NCBI GenBank assembly: GCA_024699855.1
Contig: JAMPIQ010000002.1
Coordinates: 4,836,001 to 4,900,000 of the forward strand
Direction of reading: 5' to 3'
Length of the DNA: 64,000 nt
From: Aphelenchoides besseyi
Taxonomy: Eukaryota > Nematoda > Chromadorea > Rhabditida > Aphelenchoididae
Shown: positions 21,568 to 31,728 of the stretch, piece by piece
Numbering within the stretch: the stretch's first letter is position 1
Layout: every line of letters begins with the position of its first letter
Made by a program: the position numbers and the translations under genes
Notes under the pieces: model-generated
Told to the model about the DNA's origin: nothing
The model's input: only the letters and a program-made list of their open reading frames with translations
The model's database searches: none

Positions 21568-23735
21568 ATGAGACGTGTAGTTGTATTTCCTATTGTCATA
21601 TCACTTTCAATAGGCGGTAAGTTGTTTGGTGACAATCAAATCAAATTGGCGTGTTTAGTATTTTCACAAACAACCGACAATGTGCCTCAAGAGGTACCCG
21701 AATTGAATGAACTTTTCGATCACTTGAACGAAAATGGATATGCAGACGAGAACTTGAAATTGGGATTCATCTATTCAACGGGAATTGGATTGAAACGACC
21801 GGATCCTGGTCGTGGACTTCTACACTACACGTTCAGTGCTCTTAGTGGTAACCCATTAGCTCAAATGGCTGTTGTATGTTTTCTGGAACTTTAGCTCTTT
21901 ATTCCTCTGCTATTTAGGCCTATCGAACTCATTCTGGAATCAACGTTGCCGAAGACTGTGATGCAGCCTTGGCTTGGTACAGACGAGCGGCTCGTCAGGT
22001 TGCGGACAAATTCAAACTAATTGGATCGCCAGCCGTTCAGCGAATTCGTTTACCTGATGAAGCGGTTCATTCAAAATCTTTAACATGATATACGTTTTCT
22101 GGATTGCAGGAAAACGTGGCTTCCGGATCGAGCACACTGTTGGATACAAATGTGTTTTCTTACTACAAATATCTTGCCGAAACTGGTGATATTCAAGCAA
22201 AGGTAATCTCTGCAATGACTATCCACTTGACATGATTTTCAGTTGGCTTTGGCACAATTGTATTTGACTGGTGGTAAAGGAGTGCCAATGGATCTTAAAG
22301 AAGCTGCTCGATACTTCACAATTGCGGCGGAAGCAGGAAATGCACAAGCATATGCTTATTTGGGTCGAATGTATTTGGAGGGAACGCCGGCAACTCCGCA
22401 AAACAATCAAACGGCGTTGAATTATTTCGAAAAAGCAGCTGAAAAAGTTCGGTTTGCTTGTCATGAACTGTCTACTAATTCCGATTGTTTAGGGTAACAT
22501 GATAGCTCAAAGTGGTCTCGGATTAATGCTTTTGAACGGTTGGGGTGTGACTCCAAATCCGAATATGGCGATGAAAATGTTCACTTTGGCTGCCGATCAA
22601 GCATCCTCAGATGGTCAATTTCATGTCGCCCAAATGTATTACTACGGGATTGCCGTCGAACAAAACTACAAAATCGCCATCAAATACTTTCAATTGGCTT
22701 CACAGAATGGTCATGTTCTTGCGCTCTACAATCTCGCGCACATGCACGCTGCTGGAATCGGAGTAACTCGCAGTTGTTCTTTGGCAACTGAACTACTCAA
22801 AAACGTGGCAGAACGTGGCCGATGGGCCGAACTTTTCCTCGACGCTTTTGCCAAGTACCAAGCAAAAGAAATAGACGAAGCCGCTATTCGATATCTCTTT
22901 TTGGCGGAATTGGGTTACGAAGTCGCTCAAACAAACTTTGCGTTCATCTTGGATCAGGATGAAGGTGGTCGACGACTTTTCCCGGCCGATCAAATTCACC
23001 GACGAGCTTTGATGTATTGGCAACGATCGGCGAACCAGGAATACGCATTTTCACGCGTAAAACTCGGTGATTACAGTTACTATGGATTCGGAACGGATGT
23101 TGATTTCGTCGCTGCGGCCAATCACTATAAAATCGCTGCTAATGGACATCAGAATGCACAAGCATTCTTCAATTTGGCTTATATGTGAGCTTGTTTAATA
23201 CCTCACAATTTCATCTAAAACATTTGTTATTTTAGGCATGAACAAGGACTTGGTGTTACAAGAGTTTGTTTGAATCTTCTTCTCGAATTCATTTTTGTCG
23301 TTTAGGATTTGCATTTGGCCAAGAGATTTTACGATCTTGCTGCTGAAACGGCTACTGAAGCTTTCTTTCCCGTAGCTTTGGCTTTGATCAAACTACGTCT
23401 CTTATTCTTCTACGACTATTTTGTTGAGGTTAGTTGTCGATTTTCATATCATTGATTTGGAAACCTTACAGAGCCCCATCTCCTATCTTCCATCACTCAA
23501 ATTTCTGGACGATACTCTCGGACCGCATTGGGATTTGTACGCGATGTCCGCGTTCATTGGTGTTATTGTGCTTGTTGTCTTCAACTACTTTACCAACTAC
23601 TATCAAGCCGATCAGAACCGCAGAAATCCAACGTATCGAATTCCAACACAAAATCTAAATCCGCAGCGACGCGTCGAGAACCCAACGGCAAACGCCGCAC
23701 AGAACAACGAGCAACGAATACCACCGGTTCAATAG
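21568..23735 (+). CDS. sel-1: SEL-1 / SEL1L / Hrd3, ER-associated degradation adaptor
   Basis: ER membrane partner of the HRD1 ubiquitin ligase that recruits misfolded lumenal proteins; in C. elegans it negatively regulates LIN-12/Notch. Signal peptide MRRVVVFPIVISLSIG. The body is a long array of Sel1-like repeats with the AxxLGxxYxxG pattern, for example ALAQLYLTGGKGVPMDLKEA, YAYLGRMYLEGTPATP, QSGLGLMLLNGWGVTPNPNM, FHVAQMYYYGIAVEQ, LYNLAHMHAAGIGVTRSC and FFNLAYMHEQGLGVTR. A single transmembrane helix follows near the end (YAMSAFIGVIVLVVFNYF), then a polar Asn/Arg-rich tail. Six or more introns of about 45-70 bp. It appears complete. Confidence 0.95.
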
Positions 23736-24057
23736 TCGACGACCTTCTTCTTGAATCGGGTTTTTGTAATTAGATTCAAATTCTTTAGTTCCCCATTTGT
23801 TGCCAACTCACGGGTATCGAGAGCGCGCAAACCGTGTTCATTTTAACTTTATTGTGATCAATTTCTCTTAAATTATTTATGAACTAACGTCCGAGTTTCT
23901 TTATTTGGAGTGCAATTTATTCGAATAGAAAAATTGTCATGAAAATAAATTCACGTGTTGACATCAACGATATCACTTCTGTGGTGGTTTTGATCAGCCT
24001 CTTAGTTACCGGAAATTAGACTCTGTGGTTACTATAACTGCTATTTAGAGCTTCAAA

Positions 24058-25581
24058 ATGTCGTCATGGCGTTTCGGTTTGATTGCCGTTCGACACAACA
24101 CCGTCAACTTCTTCATGAGAAGAACTGGTCGTGAGTTATGGAAGACAATCACTTCCGTTTCGAAGGCCGGACAGAAGAAAGGTCGTCGAAGTACTCGCCA
24201 GCCAATTCGTCCGTTGGAGAACTTTTATCGAATAGGATCGAGTAGGTTTAGACGAGTACAGTTAATCAATTGACAGCTTTGTAGGTCCACTCAAAATCCA
24301 ATATCCGGGTTTGAATGCACCAATTCGAACCGAAGAAGAGCCGGAACCAATCACGCTGGTCGAACAGACAGAAGAAGAACTGAAAGATCAAATCGATTTT
24401 ATTCATACGCGTTTGGAAGAAAAAGGAAAAACAAAGAAACGACGAGCCAAAGAGAAGTTGTATCCGTTGGAGCGTGGATTCAGTGGTCCATTTGTGGTTG
24501 GACAGAAACTGGGACCGCCACCTTCCGTTGATGGTGTTTCATTCGAAGACTTCGAAACTTATTGTCTTGAGGTAATATTGTTAAAGCTAAGAAGAAGATT
24601 ATGGAGATTTTCAGGTCAAGAGAACCTCACACATGACGCGAGTCTTCGGCCGTGTTCATACAATGAGTGCGTTAGTTGTTACAGGAAACGGCAATGGTTT
24701 GGCCGGTTATGCAGTTGGAAAAGCTGGAATCCACCGTTCAATGAATGCAATTGCCAAAGGAATGAGTCGTGCCAGTCAAAAGCTATTCTACGTTGAACGT
24801 TTGGAAGATCGAACCATATATCAAGTGAGATATAATTGTTGATATATGCGAAATGAAAGGAACTTTAGGATTTCTATGCGGAATGTCGAAATACGCGTAT
24901 TTTTGCACAACGTCGACCGAAAGGTTTTGGATTAGTTTGCCATCCGCGTTTAATCAAAATCTGTGAAGTTCGTCGATGAAATTTTTTGACTGTTTCATGT
25001 GAATTTATAGGCAATAGGAATCAAAGATCTGTACGCCAAAGTTGAAGGAAACACCAAAAACTATTTGGCTCTAACACACGCATTCATAACCGGACTGTTG
25101 AATCAAGAAACTCACGAACAGTTGGCTGAACGAACACGATTACACGTGGTAGAAATGAGCCCCAATCGAAACTATTTGCCCGAGATCGTGGCTTCTCCAT
25201 TGAAGGAATCCTTGAAGAAGGACGAAGAGATGTTGCCAATTGAGGTTTGAAAGCCGAGGTTTGATTGCATGACTTTTTCCGTTGTAGAAGTTGAGTTTGG
25301 ATGAGTTCTATGGCGAAGGACGACAACCACTCTACAAGGAGAAAGCCAAACCGTTCTACGCGAATACTCCCGGTCATTTGGCCGCTGAATGGCGAAAACA
25401 TCCGTATCGTAATCACGACCAAGTGATGATCCGTTTGATGGCCGATGATCACGTGGATCGATGGACTCGCGACAATCGTCATGCATGGGCAAAGCATCAA
25501 GATACTCTCGCACAAACCGGAGTTATTCCCATCCCGGTGGGCATCGGTTTGACTGGTGTTGTTCCGAAAAGTGAAGATTAG
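24058..25581 (+). CDS. mrps-5: Mitochondrial small ribosomal subunit protein uS5m
   Basis: Mitochondrial homologue of bacterial S5. N-terminal basic extension (MSSWRFGLIAVRHNTVNFFM), then a charged animal-type region (RLEEKGKTKKRRAKEKLYP). The S5 double-stranded-RNA-binding domain follows: VKRTSHMTRVFGRVHTMSAL, VVTGNGNGLAGYAVGKA and DFYAECRNTRIFAQRRP. The C-terminal S5 part reads AIGIKDLYAKVEGN and LTHAFITGLLNQETHEQ, and the mitochondrial tail ends TGVVPKSED. Introns lie near 24240, 24570, 24822, 24976 and 25247. The stop is 306 bp from the convergent GSKIP-domain gene. Confidence 0.95.
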
Positions 25582-25886
25582 TTTTGTTGTTGTTGTTATT
25601 TTTAATGAATAGGTTTCTGTATCAAACGAATTTATCTTCAGAAGAAAAACAATTTAAATTGAACATAATGTTGATAAAAAAGAACAAATTTGGGTAACAA
25701 GTGAAAAAAACGTGCTGACGTAATGAATACGCTGAATTGACACTGATAGCTACTGGGTTTCAAGGTCTAAAGCCATTTAAATAGGAAAACATTCGAAAAA
25801 TAAACAAAGATGAATTGAAATTGCTTATGCACAAAACAAAAAAGACGAAAGAGCGTTGATGCCTACTGACATACGTGAGTGAAAGG

Positions 25887-26470
25887 CTAACTGCTATCAG
25901 GAGAATCACAAGAGTCGCACTCAGTGCCGTGACTGTTCATACTTGGGGAGTTAACGAAGGACGATGGTGGAGCAATGACGTCCGTATTCTCGCCCGCCTA
26001 AAAGTCATGAATAAGTTCGGATGATCGATAGATTGAACTCACTTCTAAAAGTCGAAGACGCTGGGCCAACTTATCGTTGAATACTTGCTTGTAACCGGGT
26101 GATAGGACTTCCATTAGATCGAAAATTGAGTCGTAATACTTCGTAAATAGTTCCATTCGAGTAAAATCGCCAACCATACAATCTGTTCGCAAGCTCGCAA
26201 GCCGCCAACCTTTATGAGTCAATTCCAAGCAGTAGGGTTGTCCTGAAAAAGCATGTTAGATATTTCTGAAGAGTATCTGATACCTTCTAACGTGGTCACA
26301 TTAACAAAAATCAATTCCGATGTTCGTGGTAGCATTTCGGAGACGGAAATCGATTGAACAGCAAATGAAAGCTGATGCACGGCAGCCAAAGCTTCCAATT
26401 CGAGTGATGATTCGCCTCTAGATTGTGATCCACTTTCGAGAATCAAAAGCGAGGATGTTTTGTGAAGCAT
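25887..26470 (-). CDS. GSKIP-domain protein (GSK3-interacting protein homologue)
   Basis: In mammals GSKIP binds glycogen synthase kinase 3 and protein kinase A. The diagnostic stretch is EMLPRTSELIFVNVTTLEG, followed after a short intron by CLELTHKGWRLASLRTD and then FTKYYDSIFDLMEVLSPGYK and FNDKLAQRLRLLE, aligning along the whole GSKIP domain. The C-terminal tail is short and polar (SPSMNSHGTECDSCDSPDSS). The start at 26468-26470 (MLHKTSSLLILESGS) lies 8 bp after a TTCTTTTAG acceptor, fitting spliced-leader addition. About 165 residues, a little longer than the human protein. Confidence 0.85.
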
Positions 26471-27557
26471 TGGAATGGACCTAAAAGAATAAAAATGACA
26501 AAATTCACCAAAAACAATGGAAATCAACTCAGTGCCATACTATAAGACCGATCAGCTTTTAATCTGCGAGAGGAAGAAGCGACGGGAAGCTGAGTGGCGA
26601 GGAGCGTGCGCATCAAACTTACCCTCCTGTTATCGGCGACAAGCATTCCATCATTGGTTCAAGAGAACACCGTCTGCACTGCAACCGCGGCACAACACTT
26701 GACATTTTATAAACGAGTCAATAAGGCGGATCTAAACAATCAGAACTAACGACTCAACTTCGCACACGCCGATAATCACTCGCACAGCGAATTGCAAAGA
26801 GTGGGAATGAGAGCTGATGGTTGTCGAGAGAAACAAAACCAGCGAACAGTTTGCTCGCTGTCATGCAACCAAAAACGGAACGCTGAACGATTGAACAGTC
26901 AATTTGGGTTTCGTTTAATTCACGTGAATTTCAGGGTTTTCGAGTGGCAGAATGTCGTCGCTGTTCGTCATTTTGTCTTTGAACTTTTTCGCATCATCAA
27001 TGACCAACCAGACGCTAACGAAAAACAACCTTCTTTTTGTTTTTTCTTCCGATTTCTTCACGAATGCGGAATTCGAAAACAATCGAACGAACAAGCAGAT
27101 CCAAATGACCAACATTCGATAAAACGCGAATTTCGAAGCGCACCAACTGACAACCCTCGAAAACAATCGGCATTCGTTTATATGGTAGACGGCTCGTCGA
27201 TACCCGATACCAATTCTCTGTGTATGGGAGGAGACGTCAAAGATTAAAGAGCAACAGCACAACTCGGACCGCTTGATAATCCATCAAACCGATTCATTTT
27301 TGTACGTTTCCATCGATTAAACACAACGAAATGTTGAACCGACACGTGACCAGGGAATTGAGTTGAATGCGAAGTTGCATGTTTGATTTTTTAATCGCTT
27401 TTCGTAATCGTCGAAGTTGATTGGTGATAGCGAACTAAGAGTTCGGAAAGCACATTTTGTCGCATCACAGGCAACGCTCGAACCACGTGCTCGAAATCAC
27501 GCTCTCAACCTGCCGCCCAATTTCGTCTACGAGCAAAATTCTCGGTGTTTCTCTTGT
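26471..27557. other. Gene-poor stretch, no gene supported
   Basis: Open frames exist on both strands (for example 26792-27247 plus) but without splice-supported extension, conserved motifs or a second line of evidence. The region may be regulatory. Confidence 0.4.
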
Positions 27558-27941
27558 TTAAGTTAAAAGCTGATCATATGTTTGATGGCCGAATTGAAAG
27601 TGTTTGCAAGAAGTTTGTCGGCTCAAAGAACAAAGTTTTCGACGATCGCACGGAAATGCGCGTTTGTTCTTTGGAATTTGTGCGGGACTAATGATAAAAA
27701 CGAATACAAGCATCTCAACGACAGTCCAAAAACCTTACCAAATTCGATACATTCCGTTATCGTTCGCATAGGGATTGGCATAGTGATGATTGCAAGTGCA
27801 TTTACAGTTCGGATTCGACATGATAAGTGGATTGTCCGGTAAGCTGTTGTTGAAGGGTGTGAGGTTCTCGGGACTTGGCGGAGGACTTGTTGGAGTACTG
27901 TGGTGCGAACGCCACATCGAACTTCTTCGCAATGCGTCCAT
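27558..27941 (-). CDS. Small Pro- and Cys-containing protein, weak call
   Basis: The ATG at 27939-27941 follows a TTGATTCTTCAG acceptor. Exon 1 reads MDALRRSSMWRSHHSTPTSP, then PPPSPENLTPFNNSL and a Cys patch NPNCKCTCNHHYANPYAND. A GTAAGG donor near 27736 and a TATCATTAG acceptor join an exon with more cysteines (PAQIPKNKRAFPCDRRKLCS) ending QTYDQLLT at 27558. No family is recognised. An exon pair with clean signals favours reality. The plus strand is also open here, so strand and structure are uncertain. Confidence 0.35.
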
Positions 27942-29299
27942 TCTAGCTGAAGAATCAAGTTAAGTCGATTGAATGACACGAAGTGCAAATGGAAGCAAGA
28001 AACGATCTGCAAATTGAAGCGAACTCGGTTCGTTTATCACCGAGGAGTTTTTGGTGCACGCCTACGAAACGGAATTCATTTCGCGAGTGATTGGTGAGAA
28101 AACAATTTTCATTACAAAAACATCGCCGGTCAAAAGCATCAATCAAAAGCTCGTTTGTTTGAAATTTGATGTATTCGCAGTCCAAATGACCAGCTGATTG
28201 GCAGCCCTTACACCACTTCGATCTGCAAGGTTGCGCAATCAGAATGTTGCTTCATGAGCACGTGTTTGTTGACTGATGACGTGCGTGAAAGTCATTTCGC
28301 TTACGAATATGTTTTTCGCGATTCGACGGTTCGTTGCGAATTCCGACGAGAGTCGAATACAAAACGGAGATTCCCGAAATGACCTCCGATCTCAACAGAA
28401 GTGATGTGAAACAGAAATCGAACTTTGAGATTTTAAAACGCGAAATGACCGTGAAAGAGCTTTTCAATTTCCGTCGTCGCAATTGAACGGTCAAAGTACG
28501 AGGTGGACAGAAAAACAGTCGGACGTCTAATCACATTTGAAACCGTCGAGATCGTGGAGATCTCCATGCCAACCGAAAAGTTCGAATCGAATTCCACCTG
28601 TGAAGAAAAAAGTTGCATCAAAGTCGTTGTAAGTAAATGCATTTTATTCGAGACAACTTGAGGAATGTCGATAAACAAAAAAGACGGGAATGAGATCAAA
28701 AAAGTGCGTGAAAACGCGGCCAAATGACGTAATTTCTGCGCAAAAGGCGTCTGAGCAGACGCATTTCGAAATCTGCGGCCGAATGAGAAAAAGAGGAAAA
28801 AGCGGTGGCGGAGAAAAAAGATATGACGCACAGCAGGACGACCGCCCCCCAGCCACTCGCATCCACAAAAACCCGAAGATTCGACGTGCCGTCGATGAAA
28901 AGCGAATGCGCACAATTCGAAAGTTTTTTTGAGAAGATTCATGTGAAGAAGTGAAGGAACAGCGGAAATAATTTGAGCAAACATTCCGAGTTGAAAAAGA
29001 AAGCGAACAGTTGCCCTCACGGAGGTCACGGGCGTTTCACGGGCGTCAAAGTGGTCGCGGCGTGTAGGCCGGTGGTAAATTGAACGAGCTGTTCAAGCGC
29101 TCTTGCCTGCAAGAAGAATGTTTCACATCATCGGAAAGAAGTCTCTGATCAGAAAAAAAGCATACGGTCAATTGAACAGCCCGTGACAAATCGCTGTTGG
29201 GAATTTGTAGCCAACAGCGGTCACTTATCACGATCTAATCGAAAAGAATGTCCAGCGGCTGCTTTCTTTCTCTCAAATCGTAATGTCTTGGCCGTTGAT
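27942..29299. other. Gene-poor stretch with purine-rich plus strand
   Basis: Contains open but unsupported frames on both strands: plus-strand runs near 28023-28194 and 28428-28627 ending at a GTAAGT, and a 198-codon minus frame at 28433-29029. A TGACGTAA (CRE-like) sequence is near 28726. The best interpretation is upstream or intronic sequence, possibly with an undetected gene. Confidence 0.35.
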
Positions 29300-29792
29300 T
29301 TACCTTGATGTTGCTTGATCATAACTTGGTGGTGGACAGCAATTGATCGGTCGTCCTCTTCCTTCCTCCAATTGCGCAATTATCCGTGAAAGAACTTGGT
29401 TTTCGATGTCGCTTGTTGGAGTCGTCCAAATTTCGTTTCTTCCACTTGTTTGTCGTATACGAGAATCGTGAATTCGGTTTGGACGAGTTCGACGTCTCGT
29501 TCTTGTTGACGTTGGTTTTGTCGGGAACATGCAGCGTATGATTAGCAAGAAAAGACCCAACAAGATCATACACAAACCAAACGCAAAGAATACCCAACCA
29601 CTTGGAGACTGAAATGTTAACGACTTTAGTTGTTTTATTCGTTACAACGAAAAGCAAACTTACAACCGATTCGTGTTGCACAAGCAGTATTAAGCCTAAG
29701 CATAAGAAAATAGCACCGAAGAAAAGATTGAAGCCAATTGAGATATTAAGCCTAAACACTGCATAGTCACAACAAACAAGTGAACTTTTCAT
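29300..29792 (-). CDS. Small two-transmembrane protein with C-terminal PPSY motif
   Basis: Starts MKSSLVCCDYAVFRLN at 29790-29792. Two hydrophobic helices follow: NISIGFNLFFGAIFLCLGLI, then, after a 55 bp intron, GWVFFAFGLCMILLGLFLL. Next come a basic stretch (TSTRTRRRTRPNRIHDSRIR) and a cytosolic tail ending CCPPPSYDQATSR. PPSY is a PPxY-type motif recognised by WW domains such as those of Nedd4 ligases. The gene may end at 29300, or the TCAAG|GTAAAT there may be a donor that changes the last residues. Family not recognised. Confidence 0.6.
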
Positions 29793-30020
29793 TCGAATCA
29801 AACGAATATTTTAAAGAAAATGGCTCCATTAAATGAATGACCTTAATAACTCGGATGTTTTGTTTGCGAAACTGATCGTAGCGCGAGTTTTTGTTTGTTT
29901 AAAATCGCAAGCAAACGTCCGGTCAGTTAACGTGCATTTTTATGGCCTGCCAAACTTCTACACGTAAATTCGAAGCCTCAAGTGATTTCGACCATCTTAA
30001 GCCTCCATTATCCAGTTCAC

Positions 30021-30248
30021 TTACCACGACAACGCTCGAATGAAGTTGCGGAAATTTTCGTAACGATGCACCAGCGATTGACTGAGTTGTTGTTTGATTA
30101 CGGCCAGATTTTTCAAGAACGGCATTACGGTATGGCATGAAGAAGCAGAATTTGGAAGTCGGTTTGTTTGTTCTAGAAAATAATGAGAAATGAAGAAGAA
30201 GGCAAAAGTGAAGAAAATGGAGAACGCATTAGCCCCGAATAAGAACAT
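30021..30248 (-). CDS. Possible small secreted peptide
   Basis: 75 codons from a true ATG: hydrophobic start MFLFGANAFSIFFTFAFFF, then a polar mature part including LKNLAVIKQQLSQSL and YENFRNFIRALSW. A strong GGTAAGT donor overlaps the end, but the acceptors I tried give a stop within two codons, so length hardly changes. No recognised family and no second copy. Confidence 0.3.
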   Translation of the reverse strand: MFLFGANAFSIFFTFAFFFISHYFLEQTNRLPNSASSCHTVMPFLKNLAVIKQQLSQSLVHRYENFRNFIRALSW

Positions 30249-31728
30249 GAGTCAGTGGAAATCAAACACAACGCGCAAACTTAAGATTGCAATTGACAAC
30301 GTGAAGACAAAAATGGCTATCGGGAAACAATGTCGCAAATGACGCTCCGAACTCTAAATTTTACGAGGCCACACCGTCGTCGTAACGATTGTTGGAGCTT
30401 AACAAACAAAACTACAAAATCAGCTCTTGATTCCGATCGAAACCGTTTCGATTAAAACTATAAAACTGAGAGGGAGATTGTAAAAGCGCTGAACGGCACT
30501 GAAACGGGCCATCGGGTATAGCGGCGATGGAATCGAAATGCAAACAGAAATCTTGGGCATCACGCCAAGTGGTTGGCGAATTCGATTTGCGCACATCTGC
30601 CGTCAGTCGCTGCTGTGACTGATGAACTGCCGACAGCAAAAAAGTTAATCAATTTGAGTCAACCACCAATCCAGTGGTTATTCCCATCAATCGCCATCCA
30701 CCTTCGAAGTGATAGTAGAACCCGTGGTCGTATAGTGAAAGTGCAGGTGTTACAGAAATTCGAAAAACGAGAATAAAAGCCGTTTGATCGTCTGAAGATG
30801 TCCGATTGATTTCCACAAAAGATGGACACTTACAATGATCGGTTTTCATCAATGGCGGCGCTCCTTTTGCTTAAAAAACGACGGAAAGTTGAGCCGTGGG
30901 TTTGGGCTTCGCTTTCCGATTGAAATCACCAAAATTTTCAATCCACGAAAAAATTCACGCCTTTAAGTTCGGGTCAACGCAATCGACGAGCTCTCGCCAT
31001 TCCGATAAGAAGCAGACGACCAACTTTGAGTTTCAAATTTGATTCCACTTTCCAACCACATAGTTTATCAAAAATCGAGTAAAAGAAGTACTTTGATTTG
31101 GCTTCCTTAAAGTTCTCGACAGTTTTACGCCTTTTCAACGTCTAACGATTCGATTTCCGCTGTCCAAGTGCGTCATGAAACACGAGATCAACCAACAAAG
31201 TACTCGAAAACTCAAAGTCTGACCATAACATAAGAGGAAGTTGTCGATGAACGAGTGATAAGCCGAGTGCATCTTCAGACATCGAGTTCGAAAGTGGATT
31301 TCACATGGACGAGAGCAACAAACAAATTCCTCAAAACTGAACAAAATGCTCCAAAAATAGAGTTGCTCCAAGAAATAATTGTATGTGATTATAAGCGTTG
31401 ATTTCGAGTTTGTGAACTCGAAATAGAAACACGAACTTTTGGCCACCTCTCCATTTGTTATTAGCAATTCTGTTTGGTCAGTTGCCGTCACAATTATGCT
31501 CCCGTTTTAGGGTTATAATAACATTTGACTGCAAATTCTACTTCTCCATTCAGAGTCCCAGAACCATTTGGATCACCAGTAACCTTGCTGTCGAAGCGAC
31601 TGAAAGCCTCCTGTAAAATACGAACCTTAAGTTCCGAGTGAGCGTTCTTTTTGGCATAACGTTTGCTTGATTGTTTGATGGAATTCTGTCGAGTTGTTTG
31701 CGGATTTTCGATTGTAAATTCAACCGAA
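30249..31728. other. Gene-poor stretch upstream of GTF3C3
   Basis: No confident gene. An exon-like minus-strand stretch at 31494-31740 is described under findings. The other open frames (30412-30639, 31135-31491) show no motif. Confidence 0.4.

Noticed and set aside
26792..27247. 151-codon plus-strand frame upstream of the GSKIP gene
   Set aside because: No ATG in a good context after an acceptor, no motif, and odd composition.
28433..29029. 198-codon open frame on the minus strand with hydrophobic stretches
   Set aside because: Few stops are expected in this purine-skewed region. It has no motif, no splice partner, and the opposite strand is equally open.
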